NCBI RefSeq assembly: GCF_000759675.1
Contig: NZ_BAWM01000086.1
Coordinates: 68,828-132,827, forward strand
From: Neobacillus niacini
GTDB taxonomy: Bacteria; Bacillota; Bacilli; Bacillales; Cytobacillaceae
Reading direction: 5' to 3'
Length of the DNA stretch: 64,000 nt
Part shown: positions 34,158 through 42,113 of the stretch, one piece after another
Position numbering within the stretch: the stretch's first letter is position 1
Layout: each line of letters begins with the position of its first letter
Position numbers and translations under genes: made by a program
The notes under the pieces: generated by a model
Seen by the model: only the letters and a program-made list of their open reading frames with translations
What the model was told of the DNA's origin: nothing
Databases searched by the model: none

Positions 34158-34190
34158 GGTCTCATGAACACTTCATGAGACCAGTTTTTT
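34158..34190 (+). terminator. Terminator after the MOP exporter
   Basis: GGTCTCATGAA and TTCATGAGACC form a perfect 11-bp stem with a 3-base loop, then a T-run. Confidence 0.85.
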
Positions 34191-34237
34191 CTAAATTTAT
34201 AATGAAAATGGGGTTCATGAAACTCCTTTTGTTGGTA

Positions 34238-35059
34238 TTAATCCCGTATTGTTTTTAAGATCTCCTTTATGTAAAAAGATGGAATTGCAGCCCCGACGAT
34301 TTCTTTTGTTTCAATTTTTGGGTTCTGAAGGGTGGCAAAAATGACACCAACCACTTCACCATTTTGATTCAGTACTGGACTGCCACTATTACCTTTATAA
34401 ATTGGGGCTTCAATCATCATAACCGGTATATCCCAGTCGGTTAACTTAGCTTTTCCAATGATTGTACCTTGATTGGCTATTTGGCTAAAAGCTAACGGAT
34501 TACCGATAAAAATGATTTCCTCGCCGACCCATTTTTCCCAATCTTTATTGATAGATAGTGGAAGAAATGGCAGGTTTTCAGCGTCAATCTCTACAATAGC
34601 CACATCTATTTCCGGTTGTTTCGCGATTACCTTGCCAACATAAGACTTACCAGATTTGAAATGAACATTTACTCGATTTGTTCGCGTGACAACATGTTCA
34701 TTGGTGACAATTAAACCATTAGGTGAGACCGTAAAGCCAGTTCCTTTTACTCCATCCCATTCAATCGTCACAACGGATTTTTTGTAATCTTTCACTTCTG
34801 GTTGCTTCGATAATCTATTAGACACTTCAACAAAGGTGATAGCAGGGAGGTTGAAAATATTAATCCACACCTCTAACCCACTTATTAAAAGTGCCAGCAC
34901 GAGCAGGGAACTAACGATTTTGACGATAAACTTTTTCCGCTTTTTCTTTTGGAGTTTCTCTTTTTCCCATTCCTGCTTATCATCTGGATTAAAAAAGGCT
35001 TCCCAATCTATTTCTTCATCAGTTTGATAATGGTCTTTATTTTCGTTATCCACATTCAA
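34238..35059 (-). CDS. Membrane-anchored trypsin-like serine protease (HtrA-like, no PDZ)
   Basis: 273 aa. A highly charged cytosolic N-terminus (KEKLQKKKRKKF) leads into one transmembrane helix (SSLLVLALLISGLEVWI, near residues 50-66). The catalytic triad is visible: His in LIVTNEHVV, Asp in DVAIVEIDA, and Ser in IYKGNSGSPV (GNSGSP). The protease faces the cell surface. It ends right after the protease domain, whereas HtrA/HtrB carry a C-terminal PDZ domain, so it is more like the short YyxA-related or trypsin-like surface proteases. A role in envelope quality control is inferred. Confidence 0.9.
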   Translation of the reverse strand: MNVDNENKDHYQTDEEIDWEAFFNPDDKQEWEKEKLQKKKRKKFIVKIVSSLLVLALLISGLEVWINIFNLPAITFVEVSNRLSKQPEVKDYKKSVVTIEWDGVKGTGFTVSPNGLIVTNEHVVTRTNRVNVHFKSGKSYVGKVIAKQPEIDVAIVEIDAENLPFLPLSINKDWEKWVGEEIIFIGNPLAFSQIANQGTIIGKAKLTDWDIPVMMIEAPIYKGNSGSPVLNQNGEVVGVIFATLQNPKIETKEIVGAAIPSFYIKEILKTIRD

Positions 35060-35178
35060 TACCTCACCACTAATTTGTATAATTCTATTATATCGATTAT
35101 GAGTGAAAAACTAATCATTATTAATCAATCAAATTTTCATGATAAAATTTAATAAAAAGAGGAGAGGACTTATGGGAA

Positions 35179-36096
35179 ATGGAGATTAAAAAAGTATCAA
35201 TTATCGGATTAGGAGCATTAGGAATTTTATTCGGAAACCATTTAGCCAAGAGAATGCCAAAGGAAAATGTGAGGTTCATAGCCGATAGTGATCGAAAGGT
35301 AAAATATATGAATGAACACGTCTATTGTAATGGTGAACCTTGTGACTTCCTTTATGTAACACCTGAAGAAACCTGTGAACCAGCAGATTTACTGATTTTC
35401 ACAGTGAAATATGAAGGCTTACATGAAGCCATCCAAGCAGTAAAAAATCATGTAGGGAAGGATACCATCATTATTTCCGCATTAAATGGAATTACAAGTG
35501 AAGCGATCATAGGTCAGGTTTATGGTCTGGATAACATCCTTTATAGTGTGGCCCAAGGGATGGATGCGGTAAAAGTAGGAAATAAACTTACATATGACCA
35601 TATGGGAATGCTTTGCATTGGTGATCAAAAGCCAGGAATGATTTCAGAAAAGGTTAAGAGCGTTGCTGCCTTTTTTGATAAAATCGATTTTCCATACGAG
35701 GTAGACACCAATATGAATAAGCGTCTATGGGGAAAATTCATGCTGAATGTTGGGGTCAATCAAACCGTTGCTGTATATGAAAGTAAATATGGTGAAATTC
35801 AACGGGAAGGCGAAGCAAGGGACACCATGATCGCCGCCATGAGAGAGGTAATTACCTTATCTGAATACGAGGGGATCAATCTAACAGAGGTCGACCTGAA
35901 TTATTGGTTAAGCGTATTAGCCACATTGAGCCCAGAAGGGAAACCATCCATGGCACAAGATTTGGAAGCGCGGCGAAATAGCGAGATACCATTGTTTGCG
36001 GGAGCAGTATTGGAGATGAGTGAAAAACATCGAGTACCAACCCCTGTAAACAAAAAACTATATGATACCATCAAATCGGTTGAAAGTACTTATTGA
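35179..36096 (+). CDS. Ketopantoate reductase family (PanE/ApbA) oxidoreductase
   Basis: 305 aa. The NAD(P) loop IIGLGALGILFG is at the N-terminus. LSALNGITSEAIIGQ and MNKRLWGKFMLNVGVNQ are the family's central motifs, with Lys in WGKFMLNVGVN acting as proton donor in PanE. C-terminal PSMAQDLEARRNSEIPLFAG is typical (binding of the pantoate moiety). It reduces 2-dehydropantoate to pantoate or, in paralogues, another 2-keto acid. Start at 35179 is 10 bp after GAGGAGAGG; a 5-codon open stretch beginning at 35172 overlaps it. Confidence 0.88.
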   Translation: MEIKKVSIIGLGALGILFGNHLAKRMPKENVRFIADSDRKVKYMNEHVYCNGEPCDFLYVTPEETCEPADLLIFTVKYEGLHEAIQAVKNHVGKDTIIISALNGITSEAIIGQVYGLDNILYSVAQGMDAVKVGNKLTYDHMGMLCIGDQKPGMISEKVKSVAAFFDKIDFPYEVDTNMNKRLWGKFMLNVGVNQTVAVYESKYGEIQREGEARDTMIAAMREVITLSEYEGINLTEVDLNYWLSVLATLSPEGKPSMAQDLEARRNSEIPLFAGAVLEMSEKHRVPTPVNKKLYDTIKSVESTY

Positions 36097-36109
36097 AAAA
36101 GAAATCACT

Positions 36110-36138
36110 TTGATATAGAAAGACGCATAGGTTAAACT
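36110..36138 (+). promoter_or_regulatory. Promoter of the leader-peptide/efflux unit
   Basis: TTGATA, a 17-bp spacer and TAAACT. Transcription would begin near 36145, about 27 bases before the leader peptide start. Confidence 0.65.
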
Positions 36139-36160
36139 AAAATTAACTTAAAAGAAATGG

Positions 36161-36286
36161 AGGTTTTCCCTTTGACTGCGTCTATAAGACTACGATTCCC
36201 AGCTTTGAACTTTTAATTGAATAGGTTCAAGGACTTTGTACGTGTGCAGAGTTAAGGGAGTGGTCTGTCTATTTTTAGGGAAACCT
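36161..36286 (+). promoter_or_regulatory. Structured attenuator leader RNA
   Basis: AGGTTTTCCCT (36161-36171, just before the leader start) can pair with AGGGAAACCT (36277-36286). Inside are a stem of AGACTAC (36187-36193) with GTGGTCT, TTGAAC (36205-36210) with GTTCAA, and GACTTTG with CAGAGTT. Ribosome stalling on the leader codons would disrupt the stems in its path and could shift the fold so that the downstream terminator does not form. Confidence 0.6.
36172..36216 (+). CDS. ErmD-like macrolide-sensing leader peptide
   Basis: 14 codons from TTG 36172, with GGAGG 8 bases upstream: MTASIRLRFPALNF. The leader peptide of ermD, as recalled, is MTHSMRLRFPTLNQ, and that of msrA is MTASMRLK. 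The Arg-Leu-Arg (+x+) motif, at which macrolide-bound ribosomes stop, is at the same place. An in-frame ATG at 36157 has no ribosome binding site, so the TTG is the better start. It is followed by an intrinsic terminator and a macrolide-efflux-like gene. A synonymous, amino-acid-level match this close in a 45-base frame is unlikely by chance. Confidence 0.85.
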   Translation: MTASIRLRFPALNF

Positions 36287-36307
36287 TTATTTTACGATGA
36301 TGTAAAT

Positions 36308-36336
36308 AAAGAGGGGACGATTCTGCCCTCTTTTTT
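36308..36336 (+). terminator. Attenuator terminator before the Mef-like gene
   Basis: AAAGAGGG and CCCTCTTT form an 8-bp stem with a 10-base loop, followed by a T-run. It lies between the leader peptide and the efflux gene, with no promoter visible after it, so it is probably conditional. Confidence 0.8.
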
Positions 36337-36428
36337 GCTGTTTTTTTTAGATGTAATTTCAGTTTCTATAAAAATGTCCTTGACCACAAACAAAACAAAT
36401 TAAAAATATTAAATAGGACGTGTTATCT

Positions 36429-37676
36429 ATGGAAACACCAAATCATGAAATGAATAATTGGAAACGAAATACGATTCTCTTTTTGGGAAGTCAAACGATA
36501 TCGCTTTTTGGGTCAGCCTTGGTTCAATATGCGATCATGTGGTATATCACCTTGAACACTCAGTCGGGTGTTATGATGACAATCTCTATCATTTGCGGCT
36601 TTGTCCCAACCTTTTTTCTTTCTCCATTTGCAGGAGTATGGGCAGATCGCTACAATCGAAAAATGCTAATTATCCTATCAGATTCCTTGATAGCCATTTC
36701 AACTTTGATATTAGCCATCCTGTTTTTAATGGGGTACGAGGCACTTTGGTTATTATTTCTTATGTCAGCGATTCGGGCGATTGGAACAGGAATTCAAGGT
36801 CCAGCGGTTGGAGCTATTCTTCCTCAGCTTGTTCCAGAGGATAAACTGACAAAAGTGAACGGAACAAACGGGAGTATCCAGGCACTAATCATGCTTGTTG
36901 CGCCAATGGTCAGTGCGGCAATGCTGACAATGGCTTCAATGGAAGCAATCTTCTTTATAGATGTAGTCACTGCAGCAATCGCGATTTTTATTTTACTAAC
37001 ATTTTTGCATATCCCTATCCATGCAAAAGCGGCAGAAAAGCAAACGACCAGCTATTTCAGCGACTTAAAGCAAGGTTTTATTTATATTCAAAATCACGCT
37101 TTTGTTAAGAAGTTTTTTGTATTTTTCGCGGTATTCTTTGTACTTGCGGCACCTGTTGCTTTTCTTACCCCGCTACAGGTCACGCGAAGCTTCGGTGATG
37201 ATGTATGGCGATTAACAGCGATTGAAATTACTTTTTCAATCGGAATGATGCTGGGTGGTGTGTTTATGGCATCTTGGGGCGGATTTAAAAACAAGATTCA
37301 TACAATGACATTAGCTGCCCTTGTGATGGGAGCCTTTACATTTGCACTTGGTATTACCTCAATTTTTTGGCTCTATTTAGTTTTCATGGGAATCGTAGGT
37401 GTTGCAATGCCAATCTTTAATACACCATCTACTGTTCTTTTACAAGAGAAAGTAGAGGGGGATTATCTAGGAAGAGTCTTTGGTGTCTTAGGGATGATTT
37501 CCACCTCGATGATGCCACTAGGAATGCTGATATTCGGACCAATAGCCGACATTGTTAAAATAGAATGGCTGCTAATAGGTACTGGTTTATTGATGTTTAT
37601 TCAAGGCTTTTTCTTAGTGGGAAGTAAAGTGTTATTAGAAGCAGGGAAACCAGTTGTAAAAGAAAGCACCAATTAA
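36429..37676 (+). CDS. MFS efflux protein, Mef (macrolide efflux)-like
   Basis: 415 aa, 12 hydrophobic segments. The N-terminus (NNWKRNTILFLGSQTISLFG) and FAGVWADRYNRKMLIILSD match the layout of Mef(A) and related MFS_3 exporters; LGRVFGVLGMISTSMMPLGM is the second-half counterpart. ATG 36429 is chosen with AGGA 11 bases ahead. The protein would pump macrolides or other drugs out of the cell with proton motive force. The ErmD-like leader peptide and terminator upstream give the drug class more support than the sequence alone. Other MFS members use similar sequences, so the substrate remains inference. Confidence 0.87.
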   Translation: METPNHEMNNWKRNTILFLGSQTISLFGSALVQYAIMWYITLNTQSGVMMTISIICGFVPTFFLSPFAGVWADRYNRKMLIILSDSLIAISTLILAILFLMGYEALWLLFLMSAIRAIGTGIQGPAVGAILPQLVPEDKLTKVNGTNGSIQALIMLVAPMVSAAMLTMASMEAIFFIDVVTAAIAIFILLTFLHIPIHAKAAEKQTTSYFSDLKQGFIYIQNHAFVKKFFVFFAVFFVLAAPVAFLTPLQVTRSFGDDVWRLTAIEITFSIGMMLGGVFMASWGGFKNKIHTMTLAALVMGAFTFALGITSIFWLYLVFMGIVGVAMPIFNTPSTVLLQEKVEGDYLGRVFGVLGMISTSMMPLGMLIFGPIADIVKIEWLLIGTGLLMFIQGFFLVGSKVLLEAGKPVVKESTN

Positions 37677-37691
37677 GGGATTCTATAATCC

Positions 37692-37732
37692 AAAAAAGCC
37701 GTTCCTTCTTTAAAAAGAGGACGGCTTTTTTT
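37692..37732 (+). terminator. Terminator after the Mef-like gene
   Basis: AAAAAAGCCGT and ACGGCTTTTTTT flank CCTTCTT/AAAGAGG; the stem is long and ends in a T-run. Confidence 0.9.
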
Positions 37733-37889
37733 GGTATAGCAAAGTTAGGGTTTACGAGAATTTGAAAATGTCTGAATCAAAACACTCTTAATGATTCTTG
37801 GCTGCATTAGAGAAGTTATCGGACGAACAAGATTCATCACTTTCACAAAAACTTGCCATAATAATGTAATAAAGATGCCCATAGAAAAA

Positions 37890-37926
37890 GCAACCCTGCC
37901 TTTAACGAGAAGTTAGGTGGGGTTAC
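37890..37926. terminator. Terminator after the minus-strand hypothetical gene
   Basis: AACCCTGCCTTTAAC and GTTAGGTGGGGTT form an imperfect stem adjoining the 3' end of the gene at 37932. The 157 bases between this and the previous terminator hold nothing recognisable. Confidence 0.6.
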
Positions 37927-37931
37927 TTAGA

Positions 37932-38327
37932 TTAAGCACCAAGTTGTTCTGAGATGTATGAAGAATTGGCTTCATCCCAGTGAAAAATTCCTTCTTGGAG
38001 TTTTATGGTTGAATCGAAAGGGCGAGGTAGAGGTAAATTTCCTAACTTCTCCAACAATTGATTTCTTAATTGTATGAGTTCATTTTTCGAAGCAATTCGA
38101 ATCACTTGATTCAGGGAAATATGATTCAAACTTATTTTTTTACTATTACATATGCTTTCTTGGAAAGGCTTGTTAAACTGAATCATCATTTCTAAATCAT
38201 TTAGGCAGGCAACGCCAAAAACATCTTTAATAGTGTCTTCATATTTAAGCTGATAACCAGTTGCAAATTTAATAATATTTTTCTCGGGATTTTCTAAAAT
38301 ATAAATTGTATCAATTTGATTTTTCAT
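37932..38327 (-). CDS. Hypothetical protein
   Basis: 131 aa, no recognised family. It is a soluble protein, with no signal or membrane segment, of mixed alpha/beta appearance. Leu/Ile-rich helices (NQVIRIASKNELIQLRNQLLEKL) occupy the middle, and the C-terminal QEGIFHWDEANSSYISEQLGA has Trp and acidic residues. AAAGGGTG precedes the ATG. It is a single-gene unit between terminators and is divergent from the desaturase. Confidence 0.65.
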   Translation of the reverse strand: MKNQIDTIYILENPEKNIIKFATGYQLKYEDTIKDVFGVACLNDLEMMIQFNKPFQESICNSKKISLNHISLNQVIRIASKNELIQLRNQLLEKLGNLPLPRPFDSTIKLQEGIFHWDEANSSYISEQLGA

Positions 38328-38448
38328 TCATTAGCACCCTTTTGGAGCGGTTGGTCTGGTTTATCCCTTAAGTCACCGCTTTAGTTTGTTAACTCATCAC
38401 TATTTCATTATAGCATATATTTGTGTTTTTGTAGCAAAAAGACAACCT

Positions 38449-38480
38449 GTATGTGACATTTGTCATACTCTACATATGAC
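38449..38480. promoter_or_regulatory. Candidate DesR operator upstream of des
   Basis: Three ATGACA/TGTCAT half-sites occur in 32 bp: ATGTGACA, TGTCATA and ATGACA, the first two inverted around TT. DesR-controlled des promoters have repeated sites of this type (recalled). The adjacent desR copy appears damaged, so an intact regulator would have to lie elsewhere. Confidence 0.4.
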
Positions 38481-38553
38481 ACCTGGTACTTACAGTAATG
38501 ATTTTATTTCCCTATACTTGATTTAACGACACAAACCGAAGGGAATAAAAAAC

Positions 38554-39588
38554 ATGTCTGTACAACAAAATACTAAAAATTTACGAAAACAAGTTGCTCC
38601 TTTTGAAAAATCAACGACGAAACAAAGTGTATTTCAGATTATCAATACGGTGGGACCATTTATCCTATTGTGGTTCCTTGCATATCAAAGCTTAGCTATT
38701 TCTTATTGGTTAGCATTGGTACCAATTATTATTGCAGCAGGTTTTTTAACAAGAATTTTTATCATTTTTCATGACTGTACCCACCATTCGTTCTTTAAAA
38801 ACAGAACTGCGAATCGTGCAGTTGGTACCGCAATGGGAGTTTTAACTTTATTCCCGTTTGATCAATGGGGTCACGAGCATTCTGTTCATCATGCAACAAG
38901 TGGTAACTTGGATAAGCGTGGTACAGGTGATATTTGGACACTAACTGTTGATGAATATTTAGCAGCACCGCTTAAACTTCGTTTAGCATACCGTTTTTAT
39001 CGCAATCCATTGGTTATGTTTGGTTTAGGACCTATATATGTTTTCATGTTAAAAAATCGATTTAACCGAAAAGACGCCCGTAAAAAAGAACGAATGAATA
39101 CTTATTTGACTAATGTTCTGATTGTTGCTTTGATTACATTGCTTTGCATGACAATTGGCTGGCAGTCATTTCTACTAGTACAAGGTTCAATTTTCATGAT
39201 TTCAGGTGCAGCAGGTATTTGGCTGTTTTACGTTCAGCATACATTTGAAGATTCTTATTTTGAAGAAGATAAAGACTGGGAATATGTAAAAGCAGCGGTT
39301 GAAGGAAGTTCTTTTTACAAGCTCCCAAAACTTTTGCAATTTTTAACAGGGAATATTGGTTTTCACCATGTTCACCATTTAAGCCCACGGGTCCCGAATT
39401 ATAAACTAGAAGAGGCTCATAATGAGACGCTTCCATTACAAAACGTGCCAACGATTACACTTGCAACAAGCTTAAAGTCACTTCGTTTCCGTTTATGGGA
39501 TGAAAAAGCTAAGAACTTTATTGCATTTAAAGACGTGAAAGCTTTAGCCAAAAAACAGATTTCTGTTCAAGCAAAACCAGAATTGTAA
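38554..39588 (+). CDS. des: Membrane fatty acid desaturase (Des-type)
   Basis: 344 aa integral membrane desaturase. The three histidine boxes that bind the di-iron centre are present: HDCTHH (HxxxxH, near residue 74), HEHSVHH (HxxHH, near 109), and HHVHH (near 271). Hydrophobic segments (ILLWFLAYQSLAISYWLALV, IAAGFLTRIFIIF and others) surround them. It makes a double bond in membrane phospholipid acyl chains, in Bacillus a cold response controlled by DesK/DesR. A repeated-site operator lies upstream, and a desR-like gene follows 78 bp downstream, but there is no desK. Confidence 0.93.
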   Translation: MSVQQNTKNLRKQVAPFEKSTTKQSVFQIINTVGPFILLWFLAYQSLAISYWLALVPIIIAAGFLTRIFIIFHDCTHHSFFKNRTANRAVGTAMGVLTLFPFDQWGHEHSVHHATSGNLDKRGTGDIWTLTVDEYLAAPLKLRLAYRFYRNPLVMFGLGPIYVFMLKNRFNRKDARKKERMNTYLTNVLIVALITLLCMTIGWQSFLLVQGSIFMISGAAGIWLFYVQHTFEDSYFEEDKDWEYVKAAVEGSSFYKLPKLLQFLTGNIGFHHVHHLSPRVPNYKLEEAHNETLPLQNVPTITLATSLKSLRFRLWDEKAKNFIAFKDVKALAKKQISVQAKPEL

Positions 39589-39666
39589 TTTCACCCATTT
39601 CGTTAGGCTTCCCTTATAGGGGAGTCTCTGCATAACTAGCAGCGGTCTGATAAGGAGAGAGATAAA

Positions 39667-40176
39667 ATGATTCGAATTGTAATCGCAGAGGATCAGGAGC
39701 TGCTGTTAGAGGCCATGGGCAATCTGCTGAATTTGGAAGAGGATATTGAAGTGGTCGGTCAGGCAGGCAATGGGGAAGAGGCACTGACGCTTGTGCACCA
39801 ATTACAGCCAGACCTTTGTATTTTGGACATTGAAATGCCTGAAAAGAGTGGTCTAGAGGTGGCAGAAGAATTACAGCTTAATAACTGTAAAGTGTTAATT
39901 TTAACGACCTTTGCCAGACCAGGATATTACCAACGTGCATTGAAGGCTGACGTAAGGGGTTATTTACTGAAAGATAATCCAAGTGAGGAATTAGCTTTTT
40001 CCATTCGCAGCATTTTGGATGGAAAGCGAATTTATTCCAATGAACTAATGGACGAGGTTTCTTGTGATGAAAATGCCGATTCACTCCCTCTGAAATCTGC
40101 TCAAAATACCAAAACGGGGTCCGTCAAAAATTATTTATCATCCATTATGGATAAAATGAAATTACCAACAGGATAG
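39667..40176 (+). pseudogene. desR: DesR-like response regulator with disrupted DNA-binding domain
   Basis: 169 aa. The receiver domain is intact (residues 1-120): acidic pair EDQ, phospho-acceptor in DLCILDIEMPEKSGLE, and Lys in YLLKDNPSEELA. It is close to B. subtilis DesR throughout. The C-terminal LuxR-type domain is damaged: after RIYSNELMDEV, about 16-22 residues covering the first HTH helices are missing, then GSVKNYLSSIMDKMKL (recognition helix) survives, and the protein stops about 20 residues early. It should not bind DNA normally. It might act as a phosphate sink or be decaying. No histidine kinase is nearby. Confidence 0.7.
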
Positions 40177-40181
40177 GCAGT

Positions 40182-40213
40182 AAAAGCATCCAAGAGTATT
40201 TGGATGCTTTTTT
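40182..40213 (+). terminator. Terminator after the desR-like gene
   Basis: AAAAGCATCCAA and TTGGATGCTTTT form a 12-bp stem, with a T-run. Confidence 0.9.
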
Positions 40214-40323
40214 ATGTCTTTTTAGGTAAAAGTTGGGATATGATTTTCGTGTATAGTATTTTAAATAAGGAAGGGAGAATGATGAACAAACATTGAAGGA
40301 AGCCTATGAAGGCTAGGATGGGG

Positions 40324-40692
40324 TCAAAAAACATCAAACCACATTGGTTCATCGTCATCAGGATCCCCATTGTAATTGATTAGAATTTCATCACCTTTTT
40401 TGATGTTTTTATAAGCAAAAATGTCAATGGTTTGGTTTTTTAGATTAAGTTTATATAAAGAATTCGGGGTGTAGGAGTGGTTAAACAGCGATCCATATCC
40501 AAGTGCTAACGCACATTCTTCTAAATCCTCACCCCACCAGAACGCGTATTCTACCAAGATGGTTTTTTTCAAATATTTATACTCATCCTTAGAGGAAATA
40601 ATCACCGGTGCTTCATGAATGAGCTCATCTTTCATGATGTTGCGAGTTGCAAATATTCCTCTGCCGTACTTTGATTTCTTCACTTCAAACAT
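40324..40692 (-). CDS. SET-domain protein
   Basis: 122 aa, essentially a bare SET domain. SKYGRGIFATRNI is the AdoMet-binding start; YGSLFNHSYTPNSLYKLN contains the conserved NHS motif; KKGDEILINYNGDPD contains the catalytic tyrosine region. It would methylate lysine in a protein (substrate unknown). Such short SET proteins occur in a number of bacteria, probably of ancient or horizontally spread origin. It is an isolated minus-strand gene with no chromatin-related partner nearby. Confidence 0.85.
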   Translation of the reverse strand: MFEVKKSKYGRGIFATRNIMKDELIHEAPVIISSKDEYKYLKKTILVEYAFWWGEDLEECALALGYGSLFNHSYTPNSLYKLNLKNQTIDIFAYKNIKKGDEILINYNGDPDDDEPMWFDVF

Positions 40693-40814
40693 ATAATCAG
40701 CACCACCATTTAATTAAATAATTGAATGAAAACACTTTAGTATTAATCTATGAATGAATGGATAATTTTGTTTAAGCAATCCTATAAAAAAAAGATTAAT
40801 GAGGTGGTGCTAAA

Positions 40815-41657
40815 ATGAGGCTAAATCATAAAACATTTTGTGGTAACGAGTATGATCAATTAAAACGCGTGATTCTTTGTCAGCCCCAGTACATGACGAT
40901 CCGTGAAGTCATCAACGAAACACAAAAGGAATTTAAGGATGAAGGTATACATATAAAACTTGCGTTGGAACAACATAGGGAGTTTGTTAGAACCTTAGAA
41001 GCGAATGGTATTGAGGTGATTTTATTACCGTACCATAAAAAATTCCCAGAACAGGTATTCACAAGAGATATTGGTTTTACCTTAGGGCAAACCATTTTTG
41101 TTGCAAAGATGGCACATGATGTTCGTATCGGGGAGGAAGAGGTTTTAAAACAGTGGCTAGATGATGAAGAAATGTCTTATTACAATTTAGCTGAAGACAG
41201 GATTGAAGGCGGAGATGTAATCATTGATGGGGAAACGATTTACGTGGGATTAAGTAACAGGACCCATCTGGAGGCTGTTGAACATCTGCAAAGTATACTA
41301 AATCAATATGATGTCAAAGCCATTCCATTTAAGGAACGATATCTCCATTTGGATTGTGTTTTTAATGTAATATCACCTGATATTGCCCTGATTTATCCAC
41401 CAGCACTTACAAAGGAAGATATCGACCTATTTTCATCACGGTATGAATTAATTGAGGTATCAGAGGAAGAACAATTTACACTAGGAACAAATGTATTAAG
41501 TATTGGGAATAAGAAAATTTTAAGTTTACATGTTAATAAACAGGTGAACCAAAAGCTGCGAAACCATGGATTTGAAGTGATCGAAGTGGATATTACAGAG
41601 ATCATCAAATCTGGTGGTTCCTTCCGCTGCTGTACACTCCCCATTTTAAGGGGATAA
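40815..41657 (+). CDS. Amidinotransferase/DDAH-like hydrolase (YkgA-like)
   Basis: 280 aa, guanidine-modifying superfamily. The active-site residues can be placed: FTRDIGFTL (Asp near 77-80), EGGDVII (substrate-binding), the catalytic His in YLHLDCVFNV, and the nucleophilic Cys in SGGSFRCCTLPI at the C-terminus. Members hydrolyse or transfer the amidino group of arginine, methylarginines or related compounds. AGGTGGTGC precedes the ATG. It is a single-gene unit with strong terminator. It resembles B. subtilis YkgA. Confidence 0.88.
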   Translation: MRLNHKTFCGNEYDQLKRVILCQPQYMTIREVINETQKEFKDEGIHIKLALEQHREFVRTLEANGIEVILLPYHKKFPEQVFTRDIGFTLGQTIFVAKMAHDVRIGEEEVLKQWLDDEEMSYYNLAEDRIEGGDVIIDGETIYVGLSNRTHLEAVEHLQSILNQYDVKAIPFKERYLHLDCVFNVISPDIALIYPPALTKEDIDLFSSRYELIEVSEEEQFTLGTNVLSIGNKKILSLHVNKQVNQKLRNHGFEVIEVDITEIIKSGGSFRCCTLPILRG

Positions 41658-41658
41658 G

Positions 41659-41692
41659 AAAAAGGCTGTCCGAGTGTTCGGACAGCCTCTGT
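41659..41692 (+). terminator. Terminator after the DDAH-like gene
   Basis: AGGCTGTCCGA and TCGGACAGCCT form an 11-bp stem preceded by an A-run and followed by TGTTCTT. Confidence 0.85.
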
Positions 41693-41693
41693 T

Positions 41694-41818
41694 CTTGTCT
41701 AGCTTCAGCGCCTAGAGGCTCGGGGTCATAAGCCAATCCGTCAAGAAGGTAAAGACCAACCTTCTCGCCGGCTATCTTATGCCTGTCGCCTCTGGGCAAG
41801 GCGCTTACGCTTTTCTTA
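41694..41818. repeat. 125-bp interspersed palindromic repeat
   Basis: Nested inverted segments: AGCGCC with GGCGCT at the ends, AGAGGC with GCCTCT, GGTCATAAGCC with GGCTATCTTATGCC, and AGAAGGT with ACCTTCT at the centre. It begins TTGTCTAGCTTCAGCGCCTA and ends in ACGCTTTTCTT, the same ends as a repeat family I recall from many Bacillaceae. It has no open frame of interest and separates convergent genes. Confidence 0.75.
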
Positions 41819-41831
41819 GTGAAATCACAAG

Positions 41832-42026
41832 TTATTGCCCTTGTTGATTTCGTAATGATTGTTCAGCGTAAGCAACAAGACGTTTGGTCATTTCGCCTCC
41901 AACTGAACCATTAGCTCGTGCGGTCGTATCAGCACCAAGTTGAACTCCAAACTCGTTGGCGATTTCTTCCTTCATTTGATTCAGAGCATTGTCTGCACCA
42001 GGAACCACTAGTTTGTTTCTAGCCAT
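41832..42026 (-). CDS. Alpha/beta-type small acid-soluble spore protein
   Basis: 64 aa. The two conserved family segments are present: KEEIANEFGVQLGADTTARA, which contains the GPR protease site after EFGV, and NGSVGGEMTKRLV. It coats spore DNA and protects it from UV and chemicals, and is degraded on germination. Expression in the forespore from a sigma-G promoter is expected from the family; I could not name the promoter with confidence. Its presence marks the organism as a spore former. Several paralogues are normally present in one genome. Confidence 0.95.
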   Translation of the reverse strand: MARNKLVVPGADNALNQMKEEIANEFGVQLGADTTARANGSVGGEMTKRLVAYAEQSLRNQQGQ

Positions 42027-42113
42027 GATACATCACTCCCGACGAAGTATTTTGAGCAATTAGGAATTGCTCGTATTTAATTTACCCTTTTTTATTATCC
42101 TGATTCGTTTAAC

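Noticed and set aside
36139..36336. Metabolite riboswitch upstream of the Mef-like gene
   Set aside because: The three-stem fold first suggested one, but no known consensus fits and the ErmD-like leader peptide explains the structure better.
40279..40296. Tiny frame (ATGATGAACAAACATTGA) after GGAAGGGAG
   Set aside because: Five codons with no downstream gene on that strand; it is unsupported.
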